64,000 bases of DNA from Legionella sp. GTDB taxonomy: Bacteria; Pseudomonadota; Gammaproteobacteria; Legionellales; Legionellaceae. The DNA is taken from contig JAUXWR010000131.1 in the NCBI GenBank assembly GCA_030680075.1, forward strand, positions 1 through 64,000, read 5' to 3'. The translations under genes were made by a program, and so were the position numbers. Shown here piece after piece: positions 51,301 through 59,333 of this stretch. The notes below the pieces were generated by a model, which had not been told where the DNA came from, made no database searches, and was given only the letters and a program-made list of their open reading frames with translations. How positions within the stretch are numbered: position 1 is the first letter of the stretch; each line of letters starts with the position of its first letter.

Positions 51301-53769
51301 TTGTACTGATTTAAGCAATATCGCCGCAAGCCTTTGTTCACTGATTTCTGCCAAAGCCTGGGCTTCTATTTGCAAAAGGTAATGGGCACTTTGGCCCGCG
51401 TCTTCATTTTTGGCAAGTCTTGCGAGAAGACTATCGAAGCGATGGGCCGCTCCAAGCTGTGTTGTTAAAACTGTTATCGAGGCTTCTTGATTAAACTCTT
51501 CATGAGCGTCGGGTTTTAGCAGCTTGAAGCAAGCTCTCAAAAAAAGGTTAACGTTACTTTTGCCTTGCGCATCGAAGGACAGCTCTGCTTGTATAAGGTT
51601 TATAAAAATGGTTTGTAGTTCTTTGTAGTTGTGATGAAAATGACTTAACAAACGAAGCGCTATATCCTCAGCTTTTGCTTCATCAATTGTCACCTGATTA
51701 AAAACACGCGCTGCTCGTAATTTAAGATCAGTGCTGACATCGTGGCTGACTATGCCTTGCAAAATAGAAGGTACTATATTTTGAAATGCTGAAGATCGTG
51801 AACACAAAGAATGAAAACAGTCGGGGCTTTCCAGCAGATGGTGTGCAATTGCCTGGCTCTTTTTGCACTTAACCCAATGATGAATGGCATTTTTTTCATC
51901 CAGGGAGAGTTGTAAACGAGCGCAAAAATGAAGAAGCGTTAGCTCAAGTTTGATGCTATAAGAGCTATCTTCCAGAGCTTTAATTATCAATTGTTTAATT
52001 AGGGTAATTAAATTTTTATCCTGAAGAAGGGGTAGTAATCTATTGAGAAGGAGTTGTTCGGTTATAGGGGTATTCAGTAAAAAATAAATTAATTCGGGTT
52101 GCTTTTCATGCTGTGCGAATAATGTCACGAAACAATTAAAATCTTGCTCTTGAGCATGACTTCGGCTCATAAAGAGGTAAAAATCCAGCAACTCTTCTTT
52201 TGAAAAATAAGACAGCAATTTTTCCTGATTCAGTATCGATAAATTTTTGAGGGTAGCTTTGCAATGAGAAAATAGCTTGCTTTTGTTGCCGAGCATAGTT
52301 AATAAAGCTTTCAGCCACATGAATTGAAATGGCTGTTTATCAAAATTGGCAAAAGCGGCAGTGACTAATTCATCCTGGATATCTTCAGGTAATTGGGTTA
52401 TGGCGTTTGCCCATGCCAAAGCATGGGTATTTTCTTCGGGATGTTCACGTATTTTTTTGCACAATACTTGGCAGTAAATAATAAGAAGCGGGTCAGTTTC
52501 CTGTTGCAAAACCTGCTTCAATGCAACGATATGCCCGCACAAATTGATTAATAACACAATGTCCAGTCGTTGCAGTAAATACTCGGTCAGTTGAGCGGTG
52601 CGGTTATTACTTTGCGTGATAAAATTGATAGTAAGCGTGTGGTCATTGTCATCGTTCGCATTTATACATTGCAACAGGGTATCGTTATTGGTTTTTAAAA
52701 ATAATAAGTCAAGAAAGTGGATTACGCCTCTTATATTTTTTTTGCTGTGATACTGAAAATAATCCTTAAATGCCAGGCTTAATTCTTTCATTGGCAGAGT
52801 GCTAAATGTTTCCAGAAGACGCTCAATCACCAGATTATTAAATTGAGAGTCCTCCCAATTAAATTGCTGGGGACGCGTCAGTATTTCACTGATGAGGGCT
52901 TGCTGATTTTTGAGTTCAGGTAATGTATTAAGCCGCTTGGTCATTAGCAAATTTGCTAACTCACTATTGCCTTCTACCATCTTCTGGTAGCCAGAAGGAG
53001 ATAAGGTAGCGCGCACAGTGAGTGCTGTCAGTAGTGTTTCATAATGAGTTAAATAACGGTGCCTTTTTTCAGTAATACGCCGCGGCTCGTTTTCTTTATT
53101 TTCTGAGTAATAGGTGGCGGCTGTTGCACGTAGCTGAAAAGTAGCGGCAATAAGCTCATCGTTAGTGAGAATGAGGGATAGTTTTTTTATTTGGGTATCA
53201 CTTAAAGATGCTAGTGACAATAGAATTGTGGACGCTAATTTTTGAAAATGTGGGGTACGGTGTTGACCCATCTGTTGTGAATGTACTACAAACTCAATAG
53301 CTGAATCCAGCCATAGAGGCTTCCCCTCTACCATTTCAAAGAGACGTTCAAAAAGTAGCTCGCGAGGATTTTCTGCCAGGTTTTGCAGCAGATATGAACA
53401 ATCAATCGCATCATTTGCGCTATTGATACAGATGACGAGCGCCGATATAACCTCTGTCCAGCAGGCTTTCTCCTCAGGCAGCAATAAACCAAGCTCGCGC
53501 AGTAAACGAATGGCCTCTGGTTTATTCGCGTGTTTTAAGGCGTCTGTTAACAGCAGGATGTAAATACGCATTTGCAAGGGTAATGTTTCGCGTCCATCCT
53601 CTTTAAGCAGTGTTAGGAGGGTGTACAGAACGTCATAAACTTCCTGTGCGTCAAGTTTGGTTATCAGGGCATTGAGTTCATTTGCATCAGGGTTTTCATC
53701 GCGAAATAATAACTGCAGATCAGTAAGACTCATCTTTGATGACAGTGCATCAGCAAATCTGTTACCCAT
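45292..53769 (-). CDS. Giant helix-rich orphan protein, about 2,825 aa
   Basis: One uninterrupted frame. ATG 53769 is chosen because a perfect AAGGAGG lies 8 nt upstream; an upstream in-frame start would add 32 atypical residues. The sequence is Leu/Gln/Asn-rich and almost wholly predicted alpha-helical, with many short helix-loop-helix units suggesting an alpha-solenoid. There is no signal peptide and no long TM segment. Basic and Trp-rich stretches occur near the C-terminus (LRIRLKRCWFYGWNGWF), and a Pro/Ala linker leads to the end SKNWLQGWGFGLF. I recognise no enzyme domain. A Dot/Icm effector or a large intracellular scaffold are the main options; neither is shown. Confidence 0.9.
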   Translation of the reverse strand: MGNRFADALSSKMSLTDLQLLFRDENPDANELNALITKLDAQEVYDVLYTLLTLLKEDGRETLPLQMRIYILLLTDALKHANKPEAIRLLRELGLLLPEEKACWTEVISALVICINSANDAIDCSYLLQNLAENPRELLFERLFEMVEGKPLWLDSAIEFVVHSQQMGQHRTPHFQKLASTILLSLASLSDTQIKKLSLILTNDELIAATFQLRATAATYYSENKENEPRRITEKRHRYLTHYETLLTALTVRATLSPSGYQKMVEGNSELANLLMTKRLNTLPELKNQQALISEILTRPQQFNWEDSQFNNLVIERLLETFSTLPMKELSLAFKDYFQYHSKKNIRGVIHFLDLLFLKTNNDTLLQCINANDDNDHTLTINFITQSNNRTAQLTEYLLQRLDIVLLINLCGHIVALKQVLQQETDPLLIIYCQVLCKKIREHPEENTHALAWANAITQLPEDIQDELVTAAFANFDKQPFQFMWLKALLTMLGNKSKLFSHCKATLKNLSILNQEKLLSYFSKEELLDFYLFMSRSHAQEQDFNCFVTLFAQHEKQPELIYFLLNTPITEQLLLNRLLPLLQDKNLITLIKQLIIKALEDSSYSIKLELTLLHFCARLQLSLDEKNAIHHWVKCKKSQAIAHHLLESPDCFHSLCSRSSAFQNIVPSILQGIVSHDVSTDLKLRAARVFNQVTIDEAKAEDIALRLLSHFHHNYKELQTIFINLIQAELSFDAQGKSNVNLFLRACFKLLKPDAHEEFNQEASITVLTTQLGAAHRFDSLLARLAKNEDAGQSAHYLLQIEAQALAEISEQRLAAILLKSVQETTAENWQKVSSYLNSTGVEKTTSLVKTLIAQCQNCPDNPLLTDKARLFIIKLAHFKAILPLLDNTQLQWLVKECPPAMLRIHFPEWLDILLANPSRNMLDLVALLALIPSDSAFLKSLYQHPQLIPELHSLFIQFSCRDQCTNHLLALFQPISRQSEEEKRLFMTRAQQEIEPKYMTMVAAPILNMLLLSLSDLKAARLADRKLIDNQLHFFTRLAVNPSIDATQLPQFTRSLQQLVLNIFALLSSNDEAWTETLLNSKYFAQSALVWLKNIDEKSIPQHPFTQILMDNAHQKIHLDLVNNDVYQGFIQSLLTHPPMLMTNDQFRMLFMTLNPANQKSLALRLLQRPTLDDVQWSSLIVLSQVLEPTELYEIYEQSNTPFVVVDLLFRHPLGVQQLQNGAKNTLLDSINSAKQVLRILDSQSPVAIKFAFVDAIFNYLDQTETPLLTWLLHLHVDAQTLAALANFTATPKHQQQLNDVITSDDYRKRDIQYYLQNPDLDMVINREGLLYQFLEHAWVNPWSGWHCHPQLLNALDKTTAKTGLKAQVKCLSQIHHLETFYEPLGICQETAREYLLAARWILRFPLLSDGLLEILHTYGTTQDKEKKAAIEQSKIYSLLLAPLLAENHLQCSIAILGQDFRELLTDYLDCTAEVNPAPPLPAVHQEYTQQIAVIEHFSPPRLFSLFNPSSWFARIKKNSVSTLQPEEISLLANAPEHHRQWLTERKHLPAQRFNELMAFLLKNPHLLQDLSLQRWLLASLFSPVTDRTSAPVLQQIIALLNPDTFARQIEQTHSNISAYEKPWDDLGRLLQISSLKDMVADLLTYSPEELSLFLKATNFASGTYLSALLELVLQAKRVDMNAEHLQALLPPQQFTNGFELDWIHNELKNLNTRALQLSSQSTRLAVIGYKYHHDEKDSHRLLALADSFLKKKHIEELAHCLNSYEVAFDRQDEVTTVVLQTLSRLLTESSVASKLAQHLHSSFIKRIIDAALQNPAENEFLLQQIIQAGCKEECRELLSAHLQQVLSTNGNSVRAIGELSPAQLSRLPLDEMKPLFIVQRLFFQIEPVEDLAEWQKNADNMPAKTRELFVAEASMLATLRLLEKRGSPASENEDSLLESKRRLAYWFKFLQKNTFISSYYAKCYSLTSEEPAVYYHWQCLLHFLSPDLVCLSTQFINWLRAADISQVSNQHFLTRLLELILDKNLLAELCELLQQPPLLEEAKSAWLFTSIMAHQPKSDFLINTIVTACPWSWLALQIESSENRLPLLMAALKEGSQYQAIFLTEQSLLDFMTLLTRFSTDELIDLLYSIPDKAPRSLIAFHLLTRNDYLQNINGSNFLADIENAALRVERRLKPLTHHIKLKGLPVSLLEQLSPEAAASLFCSVPHFHLLNEERVMPLMKRLGSARNSLIRYWLYYYAIMPNSHEPLIVLTEKFPTIVLSTLKTMSPEQCRPVLFNLIQHIHRINQLPASELLELVSLCNESHLIYAIQLYLHGWKNESLESLIIVLIKSFLANAPLLSSSTIQLLVRLNKEPAFNDVQDYIGKAAGDYLRSPALSDCSIFYDVNGINIKRMQELIPLSREQKPEASSSGFIHNLWQSFNLVRANSANAPEGEPLSPENPLIAVLEKRYKSIKTINYFLIHYKGDLKKLKTCMDDYLTCIEQSKQRTQQLRDTSRLMTMGEIDSKTREMLFNCFLNHSKLVHGKIIVHLLKFDAEKVLLHFGKNHSHERLLTLCDEALSLLGKEDKITTQVKTAKAEVEFESKISQISGFLASLRIRLKRCWFYGWNGWFSPKPPRFITIGQNISPRKRPSTDIVVEALKNKAFKVVKLEALLKEIDGNASLAEITPLYEALTLYEWEPHDEYECAIRTTVDALYEAFLRRSHSEPDLEVWLLQHQQLFINNRYLLIALHCRHEYSAELNLLLEKANNGPGGFYPVVNEIRETRKPERIKLNAAPPQAPADGGVVSGIINAVTSLWTSPEPIQGEASEPSKNWLQGWGFGLF

Positions 53770-53898
53770 AACACAAACCTCCTTGTACCATTCGAATTTT
53801 AAAATAGTGCCCATTTTTTTATAAATGGTTAGCCAATTTTTACACCGAAGGAAGTTTTTGATCAATGATTAATAAAGATTAATCTGAATCCGAGACCG

Positions 53899-53988
53899 TC
53901 AGGAAGCGTTCACGGAATTAGCTGGCATAAAAGAGCTTCTTGTATTTTTAAATGCTCATTGTTTGCCACACTCCGTAACGCCTCCTGA
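53899..53988. repeat. Imperfect inverted repeat upstream of the giant gene
   Basis: TCAGGAAGCGTTCACGG (53899-53915) faces CCGTAACGCCTCCTGA (53973-53988): complementary apart from one mismatch and one extra base, with a loop of about 57 nt. It lies between two minus-strand genes and could be a terminator relic or a small palindromic element. Confidence 0.45.
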
Positions 53989-54015
53989 AGCTCAAAGACT
54001 CAGTAAGCATCACCC

Positions 54016-55203
54016 CTATAATGAAGACGAGGAGCTCAGTAAAGAGGTTTCTTCTGAATAAATTTCTTCCAACTCATCGTCAGAGTCTTGAGAAATAGGG
54101 CCTTTTCCTTTTGAAAATAACCCGTATAAATTTTCGGAAGAGTTACTTTTTTTAATTTCAGCCCGAGGATTTTCCCCACCGCGAGAAGGCTCTTTCTTTT
54201 TTGCGGCCTCCTCTTGTGATTCAACAAAATTTTCACACATGTCTTTTATGATAGTGGTGGTTCCAAACGTTAGCTCTTCACTTTTAATTAACTGTCGGGT
54301 CAAGGGGCAAAATTCACTTTGATTAACTAAATAGTGGCGAATCAAGCACTTGCGATCATAAGTCTTGCCACTTGAGAGCGTAACCGGGTCATCCATTATT
54401 TCCAGAGAAATAGGGCAAATGAATTCCTCAGGTATATTGTCTTCACATCCAATGTTCTTCAGCCGTTGCTGCAAAGTTATTTTGGCGGGTTCGCCTAAAT
54501 GACCACATGATTCTCCATGATGGAATCTCTTGGCCAATCCGAGAGCTGTATCACCATCATCATTTGTGATATCCAAATTTGCGCCCTTTTTCACCAAAAA
54601 GGCGACCACTTCGTCATTTCCTTCTTTACTCGCAGCCATGATGGCTGTGTTGCCATTTTCACCTTTAATGTCAAGCTCTGCTCCGTGCTCGCAAAGATAC
54701 CTGACTACATCCAATCTGTTTAATTTAGCTGCAATAATGAGAGCTGTATTACCGAATTGGTTGGTATGATTGACGTTAGCACCTCGTGAGACAAGCAGTC
54801 TCACCACCTCGATGTTACCTCTCCAGCTTGCAACAAAGAGGGGTGTATTGTTTCGAAACCCTTTGCTATCGATATCCAGGCCTTGATCCAAAAAAAATTC
54901 AGCTCGTTTTGGATTATTTAAGTAAGCCGCGATAGTAAGTAACGAATTGCCTCTTTTGTCCCTCGCCCGAATGTTCGCGTTTTTTGTCAGAAGGAAATCA
55001 ATGAGAGGCTCCTGTCCGTGCCACAGCGCCAGGCCTAAAGAGGTGAGTCCATCGGCATCTTTGGTCCGTGTTTCAATGTCCACTCCGGCGCTAATAAAAT
55101 AATCAACGAGAGGTATGTTGCCTTCTTCCAGTGCTATATAAAACGAGTCGTAGTCAATGTTACTTAAAGAGGGGGTGCAAAATTTTGCTAAAGCTTTCAA
55201 CAT
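54016..55203 (-). CDS. Ankyrin-repeat + U-box protein, candidate Dot/Icm effector E3 ligase
   Basis: 395 aa from ATG 55203; in-frame GTG 55215 and TTG 55254 are alternatives and none has a strong ribosome site. About six ankyrin repeats span residues 18-228 (for example NTALIIAAKLNRLDVVRYLCEHGAEL). A U-box follows at 257-328: IPEEFICPISLEIMDDPVT, then GKTYDRKCLIRHYL and CPLTRQ. The tail has a basic Lys-rich linker, then SDDELEEIYSEE and a Ser-rich end. Ankyrin repeats bind targets and U-boxes recruit ubiquitin E2 enzymes; both are eukaryotic-type. The acidic plus Ser-rich C-terminus fits Legionella E-block secretion signals. Confidence 0.93.
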   Translation of the reverse strand: MLKALAKFCTPSLSNIDYDSFYIALEEGNIPLVDYFISAGVDIETRTKDADGLTSLGLALWHGQEPLIDFLLTKNANIRARDKRGNSLLTIAAYLNNPKRAEFFLDQGLDIDSKGFRNNTPLFVASWRGNIEVVRLLVSRGANVNHTNQFGNTALIIAAKLNRLDVVRYLCEHGAELDIKGENGNTAIMAASKEGNDEVVAFLVKKGANLDITNDDGDTALGLAKRFHHGESCGHLGEPAKITLQQRLKNIGCEDNIPEEFICPISLEIMDDPVTLSSGKTYDRKCLIRHYLVNQSEFCPLTRQLIKSEELTFGTTTIIKDMCENFVESQEEAAKKKEPSRGGENPRAEIKKSNSSENLYGLFSKGKGPISQDSDDELEEIYSEETSLLSSSSSL

Positions 55204-55585
55204 AATTGAGGTCACTAAAAAATATGCTTTTACAGCAATTAATATCCATATCAATCAGGACTCTTTGTCGCTATCAATAATTGATGGCTAGAATGAATCC
55301 TTATACCTTGATAACCGTTTTTACCTTTGAGGAAAACATACCAAATATAGTTCGTCGAGAGCTTCCAATGCTCCCGTCGTGCCGCAATTACCGCAACTTA
55401 TCGTTATGCTTGAGAGAAAAACTATCAGAGTGATAGCTCCTTGACAAGGGGTTTGTGTATTTTTTACCTTTTTCGAAAGAGGGCAATCTATTAGCTCTAT
55501 TTGAATAATTGAGCAATTTATATTATGTTGTTTTATTACAGTTCAGTTGCACGCCCACCTCATTAGCCATTTTTAAGGATTGAAA
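55204..55585. other. Gene-free divergent intergenic region
   Basis: 382 nt between the minus-strand ankyrin/U-box gene and the plus-strand acetamidase-family gene. I see no gene. TTGAAT (55501-55506) with TATGTT 17 nt later is a weak promoter candidate for the plus-strand gene; TTGACA at 55441 has no matching -10. Confidence 0.5.
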
Positions 55586-56785
55586 ATGCTAAAAATACAG
55601 ACACTCTCTTTATTAATAGGGAGTCTTTTTTTTTCGACAGTTTCGGCAGAAATTTATAAAGTACCGGCAACAAAAGATACCGTTACCCTGGGGCTTTTTA
55701 CCCTCGATAAACAGCCGGCTATTAAAGTTCATTCAGGTGATACCGTATCGGTTGAAACGTGGAATAGTTGCTTGCAAGAAATGGTCTTTAACAAGACTAC
55801 ACCAGCAGAACTTGCAACCTTTTACACCAAATATGACATTCAAAAAAGACGGGGTATGCATAGTCTGACCGGGCCTGTTTATATAGAAGAAGCAGAGCCA
55901 GGAGATGTGCTGGAGATTCGTATAATTGACATTAAATTAAATGATTTTGGTTATAATTTTTTAAGCCCCACCGCAGGGATTTTATCCGAGTTTACCAAAC
56001 CGAGAATTATGTATTTTAAATATGATAAAGAAAATAACACCACTGAATTCACCAAGGGCATCTGTTTACACTTACAGCCATTTCCTGGTGTTGTCGCGGT
56101 TGCCCCACCCAGCGACTGGCCTGACGGGTGGCCTGTTAATTTAGATAAGCCTATGGGCCAACCGGTTCCTGGGCAATTTAATTCAGTTCCCCCTGGTCCT
56201 TTTGGCGGGAACCTCGATCAACCTGCTCTTCAAGCGGGATCCATTCTTTATTTACCCGTTTTTCAAAAGGGTGCTTTAGTCTGGACGGGTGATTCACATG
56301 CCATGCAAAGTAATGGTGAAATTGATGTCACAGCTCTTGAGACCTCATACGAGGGAATCACATTCCAGTTTATTGTGAGAAAAGATCTAAAAGCAGAAGG
56401 GGTATTTGATAAAACCAAGCGAAACGGAAACAGTTTATTCACCTGGCCAATTGTCGAAAATTCGAAAGAATGGATTGTCATGGGGTTAAATGAAAATCTC
56501 TTTGAAGCGATGCAACTTGCCTCAAGGAATGCTATTAATTTTTTAGTGCAAACACAGGGATTATCGGCTCAGGAAAGTTACCAGTTTTTAAGCATGGTAG
56601 GCAATTTTGATATTCCGGAAGCCGTCAATGTGATTAAAAATGTCGCGGTTCATATTCCAAAACAAGCGCTCAAAAATCGCGGAAAAATGACCACACTTTG
56701 TGCTGAAGGCCAGTTCCCGCTGGTTACACCAACGCTTAATGAAAACGCAATGTGCGCGCCTCAAGAAGGCAAAGTCATTCAATAA
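55586..56785 (+). CDS. Exported acetamidase/formamidase-family protein
   Basis: 399 aa. Residues 1-21 form a Sec signal peptide (Lys near the start, Leu/Ile/Phe core, cleavage after VSA). The mature part has FmdA/AmdA features: TGPVYIEEAEPGDVLEIRIIDI, a central DxP/Gly-rich region, and ILYLPVFQKGALVWTGDSHAMQSNGE. Family enzymes hydrolyse formamide or short amides, usually in the cytosol; a secreted form is less common. The true substrate is unknown. ATG 55586 has AAGGA 6 nt upstream. A small secreted protein follows after 15 nt. Confidence 0.87.
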   Translation: MLKIQTLSLLIGSLFFSTVSAEIYKVPATKDTVTLGLFTLDKQPAIKVHSGDTVSVETWNSCLQEMVFNKTTPAELATFYTKYDIQKRRGMHSLTGPVYIEEAEPGDVLEIRIIDIKLNDFGYNFLSPTAGILSEFTKPRIMYFKYDKENNTTEFTKGICLHLQPFPGVVAVAPPSDWPDGWPVNLDKPMGQPVPGQFNSVPPGPFGGNLDQPALQAGSILYLPVFQKGALVWTGDSHAMQSNGEIDVTALETSYEGITFQFIVRKDLKAEGVFDKTKRNGNSLFTWPIVENSKEWIVMGLNENLFEAMQLASRNAINFLVQTQGLSAQESYQFLSMVGNFDIPEAVNVIKNVAVHIPKQALKNRGKMTTLCAEGQFPLVTPTLNENAMCAPQEGKVIQ

Positions 56786-56800
56786 TTATGAGGTGAAATG

Positions 56801-57205
56801 ATGAAGAAAATAATTCTCACTTGTTTATGCTTGTGCTTCAAGATTTCGATACTGTTTGCAGAAAACATAGTATTTAATAACGAGACGAATTATCCCGCCA
56901 TAGATAAACCCGGCAAAATTGCAGTACAGTGGGCTCCCACGACAGAAGCTATTCAAAAAGCAAATAAGAGTATTACTGTGGGTTCCCCATTAGATGTAAA
57001 TTCTTTAATGCTGCTATCGCAGAAAGGAAAAATCGAGCTTACTCCACCTGACGCTGCACATTATTTCAGAGTAGTGGTGTGGTCAACGGATAAAAAAGAG
57101 CCTGACTTCCTCACAAACTGGATAGATATTGTTGCTAATAAGTCTTACACCTTGAACCAGGACCAGCTCATACCTGCGGTACTTATGTCGGGTTCCGGTT
57201 GTTAA
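56801..57205 (+). CDS. Small secreted protein of unknown function
   Basis: 134 aa. The signal peptide is MKKIILTCLCLCFKISILFA, with cleavage before ENI. The mature 114 aa look beta-rich (FRVVVWSTDKK, LTNWIDIVANKSYTL) and end SGSGC. There is one Cys at the C-terminus. I do not recognise a family. It is 15 nt downstream of the exported amidase-family gene with a GAGGTG site, so the two are probably co-transcribed and act together outside the cytoplasm. ATG 56801 fits the ribosome site better than ATG 56798. Confidence 0.78.
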   Translation: MKKIILTCLCLCFKISILFAENIVFNNETNYPAIDKPGKIAVQWAPTTEAIQKANKSITVGSPLDVNSLMLLSQKGKIELTPPDAAHYFRVVVWSTDKKEPDFLTNWIDIVANKSYTLNQDQLIPAVLMSGSGC

Positions 57206-57219
57206 AACGAAAGGCCTTC

Positions 57220-59130
57220 CTAACCACAGGCAGGAGATGTCTGCAAAACGTCTTTTAAATCCCTATCAACAAACGCTTGGGCAATTGTTAAATAAGGCGG
57301 CGCGGAACCGCCAGGAATTGCCCAGCCGTTGTAAGTTCCAAGGGCATCAGAAATTATGTTGCTCAAAGGTGCTAATGTGGCTGGTGAAATCAGTAAGCTA
57401 AGTTTACTGTCAGCTTCACCCATCATCGCTTCAAGTGGTATCACCTTAAAATTACCAAAGGAACTGCTTACATTTATTTCTTTTTTAAATAAGCCTGCTT
57501 TTGTCGGCAAATTAAAGTCATTCAGTGAGGCATCAAAAGTAAACTCAGTACCTTCATGCTCGTATAATTTTGCAAGCATCCGAATAAATGACGGGTCATT
57601 ATATTTTAAAAGAACGCCGTCTGGAGTTCGAAAATTGAAGCCATTAGCTAAAGGAATTTTTACCACTCGCGCTTTGTTGGAAAGGGGATTTTCTGCCGCA
57701 CTAAAATGATCGTTTAAACATATTTCAGTACCCGCATGATTAATATGAAAGCGAGGTAAAGATTTTTTCAAAAACTCAAGTAACTCAGACGTACCATTTG
57801 CTTCTGAGAAGTAAATTGGAGCCTCATCCTGTGGAATGATTTTCTTTACTAAGGCACCAAAAAATGGTTGAGGCCTTTTCGTGCTGGCGTTAACAGTAAT
57901 TTCCAAACGCAGCTGAACAATTAATGTAATTTTTTCAATGGTACGGGTAGATAACTGTTCTGGTGAAAATAGCGAGAAATTCCGTAATGCAAAACTGGAA
58001 TTGGACGAACTCGAAATAGATAAACCAGAATTGGAAGCATCTTCCTCAGTTTGTAGATTGGGTAACTGACGATGCACTATTTTACGCGAAGCAAGCACCA
58101 AAGCATTTTTTGCCGCATCTCTGAATGGTGTAGTCAAATAAGGTTGCAAAGAGTTGCTGCCAACACTAATCTGATGAAGTTTAAATAAATAATCGACTAT
58201 TTTATCTACGGTTAATACGGCAAGCATTTCATGTAGGCTGTGATAACCTTCTTTACAAGTGAAGAGAAGGAAAAATAAAACAATGTTATCAATATCCTTT
58301 TGTAACACGGGGTCTTCTTTACGTTCTTCAATATAGCAGAGCAATAAAGCCGCCAAATCGTAAGTTGTGCCTGAGACTGAATTCACAAAGGGCGTATATT
58401 TATTAGTTACTGAAAATCCATTTTCTATTTCTGTATTAATTTCAAATGCGTCAACTATAGAGTTCTGACGAAGCGCTGAAGTATGGAAGTCGTAGGGAGT
58501 TGGTGATGTATTTTTAATGATTCCCTGATGCATGGTGAGGGCATTATCCACTTTTTTTCTGCCGCGATCTTTCTGACCGGAGAGACTTTTTTGATGGCTT
58601 CTTAATGCAATGACAAACTCGGATGATGCATCAGGAACATAATCACGAATAGGCTTAAGAACTGTTTCTGCTTGTTCGAGATTAGCAATTTCCACGGGTA
58701 AATAAGCACAATTTTCATTATGATTTCTCATAAAAGAAGCTAATTTTTGCAGACTGGAAAAACGCTCACTCAGAAACTCGTGGCGCCATGCAGATATAAC
58801 AAGCTTTGATTCAAAGTATCGTCGACTTTCATTTTTCCTGGAGTCATCTTTCCTGTCTATTTCACCTTCTGAAAGCTGGAAGAGCACTTCCGTTAAATCT
58901 TTTTTATATTCCTCAGGCAACATTGTATAAGTGGATTTGAGTAGATCTAATGCCAGAGCATAATCCTGATTGAGATAGGCAATAACTATATTGCTACGTT
59001 GAGTTTCATAGTCCAAATCAGAAAAAGGGATTCTAAAAAGAATCTCGGTACTTAATAGTATTACATCGGATGTATCCAATAAATGGATATTAGATGGCTT
59101 GAATGGCTCAATATAAGCTGAATAGGTCAC
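57220..59130 (-). CDS. Orphan 636-aa protein, candidate effector
   Basis: 636 aa, soluble, no signal peptide. The N-terminal half is mainly helical and rich in charged residues (YFESKLVISAWRHEFL). A Ser-rich stretch (SGLSISSSSNSSFA) lies in the middle, around residues 370-385. The C-terminal half is more beta-rich, with FNFRTPDGVLLKYNDPSF and KVIPLEAMMG. I recognise no domain. Location among accessory genes and lack of relatives that I can name suggest a lineage-specific protein, possibly an effector; the C-terminus (DRDLKDVLQTSPACG) gives little support. A good promoter lies upstream. Confidence 0.8.
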   Translation of the reverse strand: MTYSAYIEPFKPSNIHLLDTSDVILLSTEILFRIPFSDLDYETQRSNIVIAYLNQDYALALDLLKSTYTMLPEEYKKDLTEVLFQLSEGEIDRKDDSRKNESRRYFESKLVISAWRHEFLSERFSSLQKLASFMRNHNENCAYLPVEIANLEQAETVLKPIRDYVPDASSEFVIALRSHQKSLSGQKDRGRKKVDNALTMHQGIIKNTSPTPYDFHTSALRQNSIVDAFEINTEIENGFSVTNKYTPFVNSVSGTTYDLAALLLCYIEERKEDPVLQKDIDNIVLFFLLFTCKEGYHSLHEMLAVLTVDKIVDYLFKLHQISVGSNSLQPYLTTPFRDAAKNALVLASRKIVHRQLPNLQTEEDASNSGLSISSSSNSSFALRNFSLFSPEQLSTRTIEKITLIVQLRLEITVNASTKRPQPFFGALVKKIIPQDEAPIYFSEANGTSELLEFLKKSLPRFHINHAGTEICLNDHFSAAENPLSNKARVVKIPLANGFNFRTPDGVLLKYNDPSFIRMLAKLYEHEGTEFTFDASLNDFNLPTKAGLFKKEINVSSSFGNFKVIPLEAMMGEADSKLSLLISPATLAPLSNIISDALGTYNGWAIPGGSAPPYLTIAQAFVDRDLKDVLQTSPACG

Positions 59131-59166
59131 TGTGCAATAATTCCCGAATATGGACTAATTGAAGGC

Positions 59167-59196
59167 AGTATATAGGTACATCAGTAATAATATCAA
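59167..59196 (-). promoter_or_regulatory. Promoter of the 636-aa gene
   Basis: On the minus strand, TTGATA (59191-59196) and TATACT (59167-59172) are separated by 18 nt, 36 nt before the ATG at 59130. Confidence 0.6.
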
Positions 59197-59244
59197 TTGC
59201 TTATAACCACATTTTGAAAATATATCGAACGAGGTGAATGTATT

Positions 59245-59272
59245 TTGTCAACTAAATTATTTTTAATATAAT
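59245..59272 (+). promoter_or_regulatory. Promoter of the 230-aa gene
   Basis: TTGTCA (59245-59250) and TATAAT (59267-59272) with 16-nt spacing: 5/6 and 6/6 matches to the sigma-70 consensus, 61 nt before the start codon. Confidence 0.7.
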
Positions 59273-59333
59273 CTCTTTAACTTTGTAACAAATTAGATAT
59301 TATGGCCGCAGTATTAATAACATGGAGTAAACT

